DNA from: CAYFUL01 sp964346375
GTDB taxonomy: Bacteria; Bacillota; Clostridia; Tissierellales; Peptoniphilaceae
DNA length: 33,999 nt
Direction of reading: 5' to 3'
Assembly: GCA_964346375.1 (NCBI GenBank)
Contig: CAYFUL010000010.1
Coordinates: 1 to 33,999 of the forward strand
Each line of letters starts with the position of its first letter. The first letter of the stretch is position 1. Made by a program: the position numbers and the translations under genes. Below are positions 6,747 through 16,579 of the stretch, one piece after another. The notes under the pieces were generated by a model. It had not been told where the DNA came from. It did not search any database and saw only the letters and a list, made by a program, of their open reading frames with translations.

Positions 6747-6762
6747 TTATTCCCTCCTTACA

Positions 6763-6787
6763 TAAAAAAAGAGGAGAAAATCTCCCC
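6763..6787 (-). terminator. Terminator between pta and etfBA
   Basis: GGGGAGA/TCTCCTC hairpin with a three-base loop at 6771-6787, followed on the minus strand by seven T. It lies after the pta stop and about 17 bases before the etfB start. Confidence 0.88.
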
Positions 6788-6794
6788 TTTGTTT

Positions 6795-7766
6795 TTATAG
6801 AACTGCCTGTGCTGCCGTAATAATAGCAAGTGAAATTACTTCATCTTCTACACAGCCACGACTTAAATCATTTACAGGCTTATTTAAACCTTGAAGAATT
6901 GGCCCGATAGCTTCAAATCCACCAAATCTTTGTGCAAGTTTATAACCAATATTTCCAGCTTCAAGACTTGGAAAGATAAATACATTAGCTTGTCCTGCAA
7001 CTGGAGAACAAGGCGCCTTTTTGTTTCCTACTTCTGGTACAAAAGCTGCATCAAATTGTAATTCACCATCTATTAGCATATTAGGATTTAATTCCTTTGC
7101 AATTCTAGTAGCTTCTGTAACTTTATCAACTAGAGGATGTTCTGCAGAACCCTTAGTTGAGAAGGATAACATTGCAACTTTTGGATCCATACCAAATTGT
7201 CTAGCAGTCTCTTCACTAATTACAGCAGTCTCTGCAAGACCTTGTGCATCTAGTTCAATATTAATAGCACAGTCTGCCATGTAGTACATCTCGTCGTCTC
7301 TTAACATTATAAAAGATCCACTAGTTCTACTTACGCCTTCCTTAGTCTTAATAATTTGTAAAGCTGGTCTTACAGTATCTCCTGTAGTTCCTACAGCTCC
7401 AGAAACCATTCCATCCGCCTTGCCTGTATATACAAGCATTGTACCTAGGTAGTTAGGAACTTTAATTAGTTCTCTAGCTTGTTCATCACTTAGCTTTCCT
7501 TTTCTTCTCTCAACTAATTTTGCAACTAGCTCGTCAACTTCTGGATATTCATCAACGTCAATAAAGTTAATCTTACTTAGATCAACTCCTTCTGCCTCAG
7601 CAGTTTTTTTAACTTCCTCAGTCTGTCCCAGTACTAATGGCTTAATTATTCCCTCTTCAGTCATTCTTGCACAAGCTCTTAAAATTCTTCTATCCTCTCC
7701 CTCTGGGAAAACAATAGTAGGTTGACTCTTGCGTATCTTCTCTTTTAATTCTTCAATTAGTGACAT
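6795..7766 (-). CDS. pta: Phosphate acetyltransferase
   Basis: It converts acetyl-CoA and phosphate to acetyl phosphate and CoA. With acetate kinase (not in this window) this yields ATP by substrate-level phosphorylation. The 323-residue, single-domain PTA_PTB protein is the usual short Gram-positive length. Recognisable blocks are PTIVFPEGEDRRILRA near the start, GMVSGAVGTTGDTVRPALQ (about 118-136), CSPVAGQANVFIFPSLEAGN (about 258-277) and QRFGGFEAIGPILQGLNKPV near the end. The start ATG 7766 follows AAGGAGAG, 12 bases after the stop of the MBL-fold gene, so the two form an operon ending at the hairpin at 6763. Confidence 0.97.
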   Translation of the reverse strand: MSLIEELKEKIRKSQPTIVFPEGEDRRILRACARMTEEGIIKPLVLGQTEEVKKTAEAEGVDLSKINFIDVDEYPEVDELVAKLVERRKGKLSDEQARELIKVPNYLGTMLVYTGKADGMVSGAVGTTGDTVRPALQIIKTKEGVSRTSGSFIMLRDDEMYYMADCAINIELDAQGLAETAVISEETARQFGMDPKVAMLSFSTKGSAEHPLVDKVTEATRIAKELNPNMLIDGELQFDAAFVPEVGNKKAPCSPVAGQANVFIFPSLEAGNIGYKLAQRFGGFEAIGPILQGLNKPVNDLSRGCVEDEVISLAIITAAQAVL

Positions 7767-7778
7767 TTTTTTCTCTCC

Positions 7779-8795
7779 TTAGTTTTCAGTAAATGAGTAT
7801 AGCGCAATACCATTCTCTTGTACTTCTTCCTTAACCTCGCCATGAGAAATAAGGTATTCAAGATGGGCTTGGGCTTCACCTACAGCAAACCATTTTTGAG
7901 AATCTGGAAAATCATTCCAATCCTTCGCTCTAATATCCCAGTTAAGATGTTTAGTTACCTCTAGTGCAGTAACCTTACCATATTTTTTAATAGTCTCTCT
8001 AGCCTCATCAAGTCTCTTTGCATGGTGGGCCTTTAGTTCCTCAACTCTAGCTGGAATATCAGTAATTAAAAATCTATGAGAACTTAGTAGATGATCGATT
8101 TCAAAATCCTTCATCTTTTCAAGATTCTTTAGGTATGTTCCCAAACTATCTCCAACACTCTCATGCCAGAAAGTAATATTCGGTGTGATTTTACCAAGGA
8201 TATGATCTCCACAGAAAAACACCTTAACATTTGGCTCATATAGTCCAACCATACCAGGAGTATGTCCTGCTAAATCAATAGCCTCAAATTTAAAATCACC
8301 TACTTCAATTATATCACCAGGGTTAACTGGAGTATAGTCAAAGTGCTCAGTAGGTCTAAATTTAAAACCTGGGTGGTCTTCAATTTTTAGTCCCTCTTCT
8401 AGAAGTCCTTGCTTATATGCTCCGTCAATTAATCTTTGCCAGTGTTCTCCTTCTTTTGTAAATCCATTCTCAACCCACCAAGCGTCAACTTCACTTAGCA
8501 GTACCTCATACCCTTTTTTATTTAAATAAGCTGCAAGTCCTAAATGGTCTGAGTGTAAATGAGTACAGTATAAAATAGTCTTATCAGGAGTAAGATCTAA
8601 CTCTTTAATAATTCCATCCATGTATCCACGAATTTCTTCAGTGTTAAATCCAGTATCCACAATCATATTCTTCTCAGGTGTTTTAACTACATAGATATTA
8701 ATCATCTTTAACGGATTACCTCTTAGAGGTACTTCTGTCATATAAATTCCCTTCACTACTTCGTTAATTTCATTAAGTTTAATTTCCTCAGTCAT
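7779..8795 (-). CDS. MBL-fold metallo-hydrolase with C-terminal winged helix
   Basis: This is a metallo-beta-lactamase-fold hydrolase of 338 residues. The metal motif THLHSDHLGL (about 78-87) is followed by HTPGMVGLY (about 178), FFCGDHIL (about 194) and SSHRFL (about 240), supplying the His/Asp ligands of a binuclear centre. The C-terminal 70 residues resemble the winged helix of LACTB2-like enzymes (KVTALEVTKHLNWDIRAKDW). The substrate is unknown; relatives act on thioesters, nucleic acids or lactones. The start ATG 8795 follows AAGGGGGA. It is 12 bases upstream of pta, so a thioesterase or detoxifying role near acetyl-CoA metabolism is possible but only a guess. Confidence 0.9.
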   Translation of the reverse strand: MTEEIKLNEINEVVKGIYMTEVPLRGNPLKMINIYVVKTPEKNMIVDTGFNTEEIRGYMDGIIKELDLTPDKTILYCTHLHSDHLGLAAYLNKKGYEVLLSEVDAWWVENGFTKEGEHWQRLIDGAYKQGLLEEGLKIEDHPGFKFRPTEHFDYTPVNPGDIIEVGDFKFEAIDLAGHTPGMVGLYEPNVKVFFCGDHILGKITPNITFWHESVGDSLGTYLKNLEKMKDFEIDHLLSSHRFLITDIPARVEELKAHHAKRLDEARETIKKYGKVTALEVTKHLNWDIRAKDWNDFPDSQKWFAVGEAQAHLEYLISHGEVKEEVQENGIALYSFTEN

Positions 8796-8821
8796 GCCTA
8801 ATCCCCCTTATTAAAAGTAAA

Positions 8822-8859
8822 ATTGTATTTATACGGTACAATTATATAATATATACAAT
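8822..8859 (-). promoter_or_regulatory. AT-rich inverted repeats upstream of the MBL-pta operon
   Basis: ATTGTA (8822-8827) and TACAAT (8837-8842) form an inverted pair, with a third TACAAT at 8854-8859 and TATAAT-like sequence on the minus strand at 8841-8846. This looks like an operator/promoter region, but no -35 at good spacing stands out. Confidence 0.35.
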
Positions 8860-8904
8860 ATTTTTGCCACCCTTTATAAAAATTGTTATCAGTAAATAAT
8901 TTAT

Positions 8905-8935
8905 ATTAATGAACTTTGATTAATGAACTTTGATT
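8905..8935 (+). repeat. Tandem 14-bp direct repeat upstream of the SLH gene
   Basis: ATTAATGAACTTTG occurs twice in immediate tandem (8905-8918 and 8919-8932), followed by a further ATT. It lies about 40 bases before the SLH gene start. It could be a duplicated regulator site or a slipped-strand duplication. Confidence 0.7.
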
Positions 8936-8975
8936 TTACCTGTCTAAAGTTGTATTATAGTTTAAGGAGGTATCT

Positions 8976-10223
8976 ATGAAAAAACAACTCCCAATAATTT
9001 TAATACTGCTCTTAACTCTTACCGATAGTATATATGCCCAAAATTTAATAGATATAAAAGACCACTGGGCAAAATCGTCAATAGAGTATGTAGAAAAAAA
9101 GGAAATAATGACAGGCTATGGAAATAATCTTTTTATGCCAGATAGAAAGATGACCAATTCAGAATTTATTCGTGTAGTAAATTCCATAATAGGAAGTAAG
9201 GAGACTAGGGATATAGATTTTTTAGACGTAGAAAAAAATTCCTGGTACTACAATCAATATAGAATCGCTGCTGCAAATAATATACTTGAAAAAATAGACA
9301 GGGTTTATCCCGAAGAGTACACCAGTAGAAAAAATGTAGCAAAAATAATTTCAAAGGTATACGCTTTAAGCCCAAAGGGCGTAAATGTATTTAAGGATAT
9401 AGTAAATTTAGATAAGGAAGAGCGGGATGGAATAGTCGCCCTCTACGAAGCTAAAATAATTGTAGGATTTGAAGACGGAACATTTCGCCCAAAGGACAGT
9501 TTAACAAGGGCGCAAATGGCAAGCATTACTAAAAATCTAATAGAAACCCTCGGCTATCCAGAGGATTTAAAAAATAATAGTACTCCCTTGGAAATAGAGA
9601 AGGAAAAATTAAAAGGGGCAATAAAAAGTGCAGAGGAGAAATTGATAAATATACCAGATAGAGAATTAGAAAGGCTAGTCTCACGAGGAAAGTACGCCTA
9701 CGAAAACTCCACTACCCTTCAAGAGATTATAGAAATTTACGAGGAGCTAGTACTTAAAATAGACTCCAATGTAAATAATAGCCAAGGGGGAATATTAAAT
9801 CTAAATATAATCGATGAAGATGGAAATAGCCTTAACAACTTAAACCCAAAAATAACTGCAAATGGAATGAGTATAAGAAATGGAGATAGATTAAATCCCG
9901 GGAATTACATGGTAAAGGTATCCCTAGAAGGCTTCAAGGAAAACTCAACCCTAGTAAGTATTTCAAAGGAGCGAAAGGAAATTACTATCCAACTTGCCAG
10001 AGAGAATACCAATAGATTTAGACTTACCCTTGGAGAATACCTAGTTGCAGATACAGATGAACAGTACCTACAAAATTCACAGAGAGTCGAAATATCTGTA
10101 GATGATCCAATGGGAAGAGATATAAAACACTTCCTAGTAAATGGAGAGGCGCGCCTAGGTTCTGGTGGAAAATATATTTTTAAAATAAAAGAGGATACCA
10201 CTGTAGAAGTGGTATTTAAATAG
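8976..10223 (+). CDS. Secreted protein with S-layer homology repeats and PEGA-like domain
   Basis: This 415-residue surface protein has a signal peptide (about 1-21, ending SIYAQ) and three SLH repeats (about 22-190). The repeats are marked by KDHWAKSSIEYVEKKEIMTG, SWYYNQYRIAAANNILE and EAKIIVGFEDGTFRPKDSLT with RAQMA. SLH repeats bind pyruvylated secondary wall polymer and anchor proteins to the envelope. A helical segment follows (about 205-265), then a PEGA-like beta domain (about 270-345, LNPGNYMVKVSLEGF) and a final beta domain (about 350-415). The start ATG 8976 follows AAGGAGG. A bidirectional terminator separates it from the opposing gene. The cargo function is not recognisable; a wall-attached scaffold or adhesin is plausible. 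Confidence 0.9.
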   Translation: MKKQLPIILILLLTLTDSIYAQNLIDIKDHWAKSSIEYVEKKEIMTGYGNNLFMPDRKMTNSEFIRVVNSIIGSKETRDIDFLDVEKNSWYYNQYRIAAANNILEKIDRVYPEEYTSRKNVAKIISKVYALSPKGVNVFKDIVNLDKEERDGIVALYEAKIIVGFEDGTFRPKDSLTRAQMASITKNLIETLGYPEDLKNNSTPLEIEKEKLKGAIKSAEEKLINIPDRELERLVSRGKYAYENSTTLQEIIEIYEELVLKIDSNVNNSQGGILNLNIIDEDGNSLNNLNPKITANGMSIRNGDRLNPGNYMVKVSLEGFKENSTLVSISKERKEITIQLARENTNRFRLTLGEYLVADTDEQYLQNSQRVEISVDDPMGRDIKHFLVNGEARLGSGGKYIFKIKEDTTVEVVFK

Positions 10224-10260
10224 AAAAATCCCCTAGTTTTTTAACTAGGGGAAATTTTTT
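10224..10260. terminator. Bidirectional terminator between convergent genes
   Basis: CCCCTAG/CTAGGGG hairpin (10230-10251), with A5 before it and AAATTTTTT after it. It can end both the SLH gene and the opposing minus-strand gene, whose stop codon it abuts. Confidence 0.9.
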
Positions 10261-13200
10261 ATAGATTTGCTTCAACTGTTACATATACATCTGCTAAATC
10301 AATATAGTTGTCAAATAAATCTGTTACTGAAATTGAAAGGCTACCAACTACATCTGGAATTTCAACTTCAAGTCTACCAAGTCCATTTTCATCAGTAGTT
10401 ATTACGCCAAGTTTTCCATAACCTCTTAGGTATATATTGTAGCTTGTATTTGCCTTTAAGTTCTTAACAAATACTACAATCTTTTCGCCTTTTTTTACTA
10501 TATTTCTACTTAGGGTTATTATTCCAGTTTCACTTTCAACAAATTCTCCACTTGAACTTACGCCAATTTCTATTGGTGAAACAGGTTTAACAGGCTCTAC
10601 TGGAATAACTGGGTCAACTGGGTCAACTGGCTCTACTGGATCAACTGGGTCTACAGGTTCTACTGGAATTTCTTCTTCAATTTCAACTACTACAGAATCT
10701 GTAAATGTAAATGTATTTCCAAATTTATTTTCTGCCTTTACATTTACTGTAACTACGTCTTCATTTTTAAGGTTTTCCTTAATTTCAGCAAGGACATTTG
10801 CAAGTTCATCTATAGTTGTAGAAGATACCACTTCTCCATTTAGAATAATCTCAACTTCAGTTACCTCGTATCCTTCAGTATTAGAATTAACTCCTAATCC
10901 ATCTTCTTCATTAAAATCAACTGCTACTGCATCCTTATTAGATGGAGCAACTGTACTTACAAAATTTCCATTTCCATCTGGGTGGTAGGCGAATTTATAC
11001 CCATCTACAAATTCATTAGTCATACCATCTACTGCATTTATTCCAAGTTCATTTAGAGTACTTCTCCAAGAATTGATGCAAGTGAATTAAGCTGGTCTGT
11101 AATTACATTAATTCCTAGGAAAGTTTCAACTAAGTCCATAATTGCAACTTTCTCTTTAGTTGTATCTTTTCCATAGATAGCTTTTACTATGGTTTCGTTA
11201 CTTAGAGTTTCATCAATATTTTCTCCTGTAAAACCAGGTAGTAATCCTGTAGCAAGTCTTGCCATTCCATTATCAGGATATTCTGCTTCAATTAGATTTC
11301 TAATAAATGTTCCATGGAAATTTTCTTCACTGTCATCTCCAATTAGACGATATTCAATTAGCTTACTAATTTCCTCAAATACTTCATTAACAGTTGGAGC
11401 GGCAAATTTTACCATATCCACTACTAAATCAGCGCCCGGTTCTCTGTACTTATTAATAAAAGTTGTAATATATTCAGGTTGAACTTCATCTCCCCTTAAA
11501 TAAGCTCTATAGGCATCATTTGCAACATCAGTTAGAGTTTTAGTTTCGTTAAGATTTTCAGATTCTTCAACTGGCATTGCCATCATCTTCTCAACTATTT
11601 TATAAATCCACTTACTTACATTTTCTCTAGTTACAACTTTTGAATCTACTTGAGCAAGTATAGAATCTATGGATTTTTCTATATTTACCCCTCTAATTAA
11701 TAGTTCAGCTGGTCCAAACATAGTATCAGCTTTAATACCAATTTTCTTTCCTTTACCATAAAGATCTTTATTTTGAATATCTCCTAGGCCAATAGTAACT
11801 TTCGTTACCATAGTATCCCCAGTATTAATTACCTTGCCATCTTCTCCAAGAAGTCCACCAATTACAGGAATTAGTAGTTCACCGTATCCCTCTTTTGGAA
11901 TTACCAATCCTGTCTTATCCTCTACAAGTCCAAGAATTAATTCCTTAGAATTAAATCCATTAATATACTTTCCTAAATATCCATTAGCTAAATTACTTAC
12001 AAGTTCTGGAGTAAGTTGGTTTCCACTAGCGTACTCTAGTGCATCTTCAACAGTAACCTCTTCTCCAGTTTTAGGGTCTATAAAAGTAAAACTTTCAATT
12101 AAATCTGTATTCATTTCAAGGGTAAAGCCTGGCTCTTCACTTGAAATATTATTAGTAATGGTAATATGATGAATTGGTAGAGGGTACGTTACCGTAGAAC
12201 CAGTTTGAATGTCAAAGAACTCATTACCATTTTTACTTACAAATTTTGCAACATCGTGGGCGTGTAAATGACCTGTAAATAGAAATTTAACTCCCATATC
12301 TGCAAAAATCTCAGCTGGAGTTTTACCATTAATTCTCTCATCAGAGTCGGAAAGTTTTTTATCCCATTCGTTAATAATATATGGACTTAAAAATTTCTCT
12401 TGATTTTCAAAATGAGGAACAAAAGCATGGTGGCTCATAAGGGCAACAACGTCATTTCTCTTATTCGCCTTCTCAACTTCATCAACTACCCATTTAATTA
12501 ATGCATTAGTAATTCTACCATTAGTCTCTTGGTGACCATCTTTTCCATCAGAAGTAGAATCAGCAGTATAAATAGCAGTATCAAGTCCAATTAAAGTTGC
12601 TCCATCACTTTCCTTATCTCCATTAGAAACTCTTGCCGTAAAGGAAGTATATCCTTGAGCATATTTTTCAAATTCAGGATCTCTATTTATCGTTCCATTA
12701 ACTGCCTCAAGATAAGCCTTGTAAATTGGAGAGTCCTTGTATAGGGAAATAATACTATTGTCACTAAATACAAGGTTGCCATAAATTTCCATAAATTCAT
12801 CAGGATTAGTTCTCTCTGCAGGAGTTTTACCCTCGCCACTATAATCGTAGGCATGGTGATTATTAATATCATGGTTTCCAGGAACTACAAAAACCTTTCT
12901 ACCCTCTTCCTTATCCTTTCAAGCCTGTAAAACTTCGGCAACTTTTTCGTGAGCAACTTTTTCTCCGTCCTTAGTTAGGTCTCCAGTAATAAATAGATAC
13001 TTAGAACCATTTTGCTCAATAATTTTTATAGCCTCTTCAAAAAGACCAAGGCTCTCAGTAAATAATTTTCTGTCAGAATTTTGAGCTGCATCATAGTCCT
13101 TATTGTCCCCAATAAGTTCAGTAGGAAGAACATGAGTATCAGTAATAGTAGAAAACTCGAAGGAATTTTCTTCAGTTTCTTCAGTAACTTCATCAGAAGA

Positions 13201-13629
13201 ATCATCAACATTTTCTTCTACTACTTCATCATTATTTTCTTCAACTACATCAGAATTTTCTTCCACAACTTCACTAGATTCTTTAGTAGTTTCAGAAGTG
13301 CTATCCTCCTTCGCTACATCAGAATTTTCTTCAGCAACATCTTGAGAAGACTCATCTAAATTAATCGTCTCATCATCACTACTACCATTTACATCTTCCT
13401 CAGAATCTGTACTATTTTCCACAGACTCATTAGAAATAGCATTACTCATCATAGAAATTTCAGAATCCTCTACATCACTACCAACAGTTTCATCTTCCTT
13501 TACTTCCTCTACAATACTAATTTCCTCTCCAGTAGGTAGATCCTCCACCTCTCCAGCAAAAACCCCCATAGGAATTAAAAGTAGGATAATTAAAATAAGT
13601 AGTGGAATTTTTTGTAAAATGTTTTTCAT
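10259..13629 (-). pseudogene. Large secreted metallophosphoesterase, broken by a TGA and a frameshift
   Basis: Three collinear open stretches form one former gene of about 1,120 codons. Stretch 1 (13629-12919) has a signal peptide, a long Ser/Glu/Asp-rich linker and the start of a calcineurin-like phosphoesterase domain (STITDTHVLP, FITGDLTKDG). It ends in TGA (12919-12921) after EVLQA. The same frame continues with KDKEEGRKVFVVPGNHDINN and runs to 11053, adding ALMSHHAFVPHF and FTGHLHAHD, so all metal-ligand motifs are present. Near 11055-11068 the frame shifts: STLNELGINAVDGMTNEFVD reads on in the other frame to 10259. There a (P-V-x-P/D) repeat linker, e.g. PVEPVDPVDPVEPVDP, and a beta-sandwich end occur. 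One missing base would explain the shift. No LPXTG motif is seen. The start ATG 13629 follows AAAGGAGTTAGT. It was probably a surface phosphohydrolase. Confidence 0.82.
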
Positions 13630-13802
13630 ACTAACTCCTTTACATTATTTTTCATCGATACTATAGCAGTAAATTGTTATTTGTTTTAGAAAGTATTCTA
13701 AATAAACCTTTAATAATGGGCGGGCAATATAAAAGAAATTTTACAAAGAGATGTAAAATAATAGCAGTAGTTAAATTTAATCTTTATAAAAAAATACTAT
13801 AA

Positions 13803-13830
13803 TAAAAAACCCACCAAGAGTTGGTGGGTT
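13803..13830 (-). terminator. Terminator after the SDR gene
   Basis: CCCACCAA/TTGGTGGG hairpin with loop CTC, followed on the minus strand by TTTTTTATT. It lies 18 bases past the SDR stop codon. Confidence 0.9.
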
Positions 13831-13847
13831 AGTGGATTAATATTAAT

Positions 13848-14606
13848 TTACTTCGCTGCACTCCAGCCGCCATCTATTGGTAGGATTGCACCTGTTACAT
13901 ATGAACTCTCCTCTGCTCCAAGGAAAATTGCTCCAGAGTTTAATTCTCCTTCTGCACCTGGCCTTGCCATAGGTACTGTTAAGCCCATGTACGCTTTAAA
14001 ATCGTCTGTCTCAAGTGTTTCAACTGTAAGTTCTGTTGTGAAAAATCCTGGACAAATTGCATTAACTGTAATTCCATATGGAGCAAGTTCAGAAGCCGCC
14101 GCTCTAGTATAGTTTATTACTCCAGCCTTTGAAGCGTGGTATGCAGAAGCATTTTGATTTGTCCCTAATATTCCATACATAGAAGCAATATTTATTACTC
14201 TACCATACTTCTTCTCCATCATCACCTTTGAAACTGCCCTTGTAACTTTAAATACACTTGTAAGGTCAACGTCCATAGTAAATTGCCAGTCTTCGTCAGT
14301 CATATTGTAGACAGCCCCTGGTTTACTTGAACCTGCACAATTTACAAGTACATCAATTTTTCCAAACTCCTCAACTGCTTTATCTACTGCATTTTGAATT
14401 TGCTCAGTAGAAGTTACGTCACATCCTATTGGAAGAGCCTTTACTCCTAATCCCTCTAACTCCTTTGCAAATTCTTCAAGCCTTTCAACACGCCTTGCCA
14501 TTAAAACTAAATCTGCACCTTGCTTTGCAAAACCCCTTGCCATTTGTACTCCAAGTCCAGATGAAGCACCAGTTACCATAACTACTCTACCTTTATAATC
14601 AAACAT
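13848..14606 (-). CDS. Short-chain dehydrogenase/reductase (SDR)
   Basis: This is a classical SDR oxidoreductase of 252 residues acting in the cytoplasm with NAD(P)H. Visible elements are the Rossmann dinucleotide motif VTGASSGLGVQMA (about 10-22), NCAGSSKPG (about 88), the catalytic Ser in NIASMYG (about 141), the YHASK Tyr/Lys pair (about 156-160) and the C-terminal PIDGGWS. The sequence is nearest in style to gluconate 5-dehydrogenase or FabG-like 3-oxoacyl reductases; the substrate cannot be fixed. The start ATG 14606 follows AAAGGAGGATTGTT. It is monocistronic, with its own terminator; the 250-base gap upstream is AT-rich and holds no gene that I can see. Confidence 0.92.
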   Translation of the reverse strand: MFDYKGRVVMVTGASSGLGVQMARGFAKQGADLVLMARRVERLEEFAKELEGLGVKALPIGCDVTSTEQIQNAVDKAVEEFGKIDVLVNCAGSSKPGAVYNMTDEDWQFTMDVDLTSVFKVTRAVSKVMMEKKYGRVINIASMYGILGTNQNASAYHASKAGVINYTRAAASELAPYGITVNAICPGFFTTELTVETLETDDFKAYMGLTVPMARPGAEGELNSGAIFLGAEESSYVTGAILPIDGGWSAAK

Positions 14607-14852
14607 AACAATCCTCCTTTAATTTTTTTGTCAATGGTCTTATACCCCTTTTAATCTAAAATAACATAAAAAAAATATATGTTTATTCTTTCACAGTTAT
14701 ACTACTTCAAACATTTGTAATAAATAACGAAAAAGTAAACTTCGAAAAACTATAAAAATTGGAATTTATATCATCGAAAACTAAACCAACTTTTATTGAA
14801 GAATCAAACTTATTTCCGATATTTATCCTAAAAAAGAATCAATATTTTCTCA

Positions 14853-14890
14853 TAAAAAAGACGAGGAACTCTAATTTCCTCGTCTTTTTA
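14853..14890 (-). terminator. Terminator after murJ
   Basis: GACGAGGAA/TTCCTCGTC hairpin (14860-14884), followed on the minus strand by TTTTTT. The plus side also has TTTTT, so it may be bidirectional. Confidence 0.9.
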
Positions 14891-14910
14891 TTGTGGATTT
14901 AATAAAACCC

Positions 14911-16479
14911 CTATTTCTTTAATTTCTTCTTTATCAAATTTACTATATCCTTTACTTCCCTTACCCCTAGTAGGTACATACATACTCCGTAGATTAGTAG
15001 TGCCAGTGCAACTATTACTAGCATTAATAATAATTTAAATAGGGTTATAATTCTCCCGCTATTTAAATATGGCAGTACTGCTTTTTCTATTGGGAAGTAG
15101 ACTAAACAGAAGCCTCCCATTACTATTGAAGATATTAATGTTTTTACTATCGCCTTTAGTATTGACTTTGATCCTAAATTTCCTATCTTCTTTTTTAGCA
15201 AGTAGAAGGATATTAATACTGCTACTGTTGTTGCTATTGATACGCTCGCTGCCAGTCCCGGCGTTCCAAATTTATGGGACACTAGTATATTTAGTCCTAT
15301 ATTTATTACTACGTTTATTACTCCCACTACAAATGGTGTCTTTGTATCTGATAGGGAGTAGTACACTCTATTTAATACGTTTGATACAGACATTGATATT
15401 AGCGCCAATGTATAGCATCTTAATGTTGCCGTTGTTCTTACCGCGTCCTCTGGTGTAAATGCTCCTCGAAGGTAGGCTATTTCTACAAAGGGCCTTGCAA
15501 ATATTATTAGTCCTATTGTAGCTGGTATGGTTAGAAATAATACGCTCTTTACCGATGCGTTCATTACTGCCTTACCTCTTTTTGTATTCCCCGTTCCAAA
15601 TTCTCTACTTAGTATGGGAAATACTACTGCCGTTATTGCCGTAATAAATATCCCCAATATCATTAGGTTTAATTTGTTTGCATAGTCTAATATTGACGGT
15701 GCAGATGGATCCATTCCCGATGCCAGCGTCTTATTTACTATGACATTTAAATCGTTTATTGATACTGAAACCAGTACTGGCAGTGAAAGTATCATCGCCT
15801 CTTTTACAAATCTATCTTTAAAATCCAGTACCGGCATATATCTATACCCTGCCTTAAAAGCTGATGGTAGTAAAAATAATACTTGGGCTAGTATTCCAAG
15901 TACTGACGCTATACTTAATCCCACTATTCCTAGATGATGTGTAAATAATACTAGGTATAGTATATAGACGGTGTTTAGTGGTATTGCTACAGCTCCTGCC
16001 GCTGCAAATCTTCCCTGGTATTGCAAAAATCCTGTTAATACTCCTACCCATGAGGAGAATATTATTACTGGCATTCCCACTCGCGTAAGTTGTACTACTA
16101 ATTCAAATACCTCTGGTTTTGCAAGGTAGGCTGTTAAATATGATACCTGTCTTGCAAATAGTATCCCCAGTACAACCATTACAAGGGATACTATGGTCAC
16201 TATTGATAGCATATTATTTGTATATCGTAATTTTTTATCCTCTCCAAGTTCCAACTCTACCTTTTGAATTGCAGGGATAAATGTGGTTGCTATTGCCGTT
16301 GTTATTAGAGCTGATATTAATCCTGTGGCAGATTGACTTAGTACAAAGGCACTCTTTTCTATTCCAGCGCCAAATTTTGCCGCTATTAAACTCTCTCTTA
16401 AAAACCCGAACAGCTTACCTAGTAGGGCAAAAATTACTATGGCAGCTGTCGACTTTGCAAGTTCTTTTGATTTTTCCAT
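14911..16479 (-). CDS. murJ: Lipid II flippase MurJ (MviN family)
   Basis: This multidrug/oligosaccharidyl-lipid/polysaccharide (MOP) superfamily membrane protein flips the peptidoglycan precursor lipid II across the cytoplasmic membrane. It has 522 residues from the ATG at 16479, with about 14 hydrophobic segments. Family blocks are KLFGFLRESLIAAKFG (about 22-37), FIPAIQK (about 66), GVLTGFLQYQGRFAAAG (about 145-161) and YLRGAFTPEDAVRTT-type sequence (about 334). I chose ATG 16479 because GGAGG lies six bases before it; an in-frame TTG four codons upstream overlaps that site. It is divergent from the ABC exporter and followed by a strong terminator. Confidence 0.94.
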   Translation of the reverse strand: MEKSKELAKSTAAIVIFALLGKLFGFLRESLIAAKFGAGIEKSAFVLSQSATGLISALITTAIATTFIPAIQKVELELGEDKKLRYTNNMLSIVTIVSLVMVVLGILFARQVSYLTAYLAKPEVFELVVQLTRVGMPVIIFSSWVGVLTGFLQYQGRFAAAGAVAIPLNTVYILYLVLFTHHLGIVGLSIASVLGILAQVLFLLPSAFKAGYRYMPVLDFKDRFVKEAMILSLPVLVSVSINDLNVIVNKTLASGMDPSAPSILDYANKLNLMILGIFITAITAVVFPILSREFGTGNTKRGKAVMNASVKSVLFLTIPATIGLIIFARPFVEIAYLRGAFTPEDAVRTTATLRCYTLALISMSVSNVLNRVYYSLSDTKTPFVVGVINVVINIGLNILVSHKFGTPGLAASVSIATTVAVLISFYLLKKKIGNLGSKSILKAIVKTLISSIVMGGFCLVYFPIEKAVLPYLNSGRIITLFKLLLMLVIVALALLIYGVCMYLLGVREVKDIVNLIKKKLKK

Positions 16480-16522
16480 ATAGTCCTCCAAATCAATAAA
16501 AGTATATGTTTAATAGGGGAAT

Positions 16523-16550
16523 TTGTCAAATAAAATGGCTGTGGTATAAT
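16523..16550 (+). promoter_or_regulatory. Sigma-A promoter of the ABC transporter gene
   Basis: TTGTCA (16523-16528), 16-base spacer, perfect TATAAT (16545-16550). It is 29 bases upstream of the start codon with room for the AGGAGG ribosome site. Confidence 0.8.
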
Positions 16551-16579
16551 TTCATATATGAATAAAAGAAGGAGGAAAG

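Noticed and set aside
8930..8958. TTGATT-N17-TATTAT promoter for the SLH gene
   Set aside because: The implied start falls inside the ribosome binding site, leaving no usable leader.
12919..12921. TGA in the phosphoesterase as selenocysteine or as Trp in an altered code
   Set aside because: No catalytic residue is expected there, no SECIS-like hairpin stands out, and TGA is used as a normal stop in the window (25267-25269). TAA stops also interrupt other genes.
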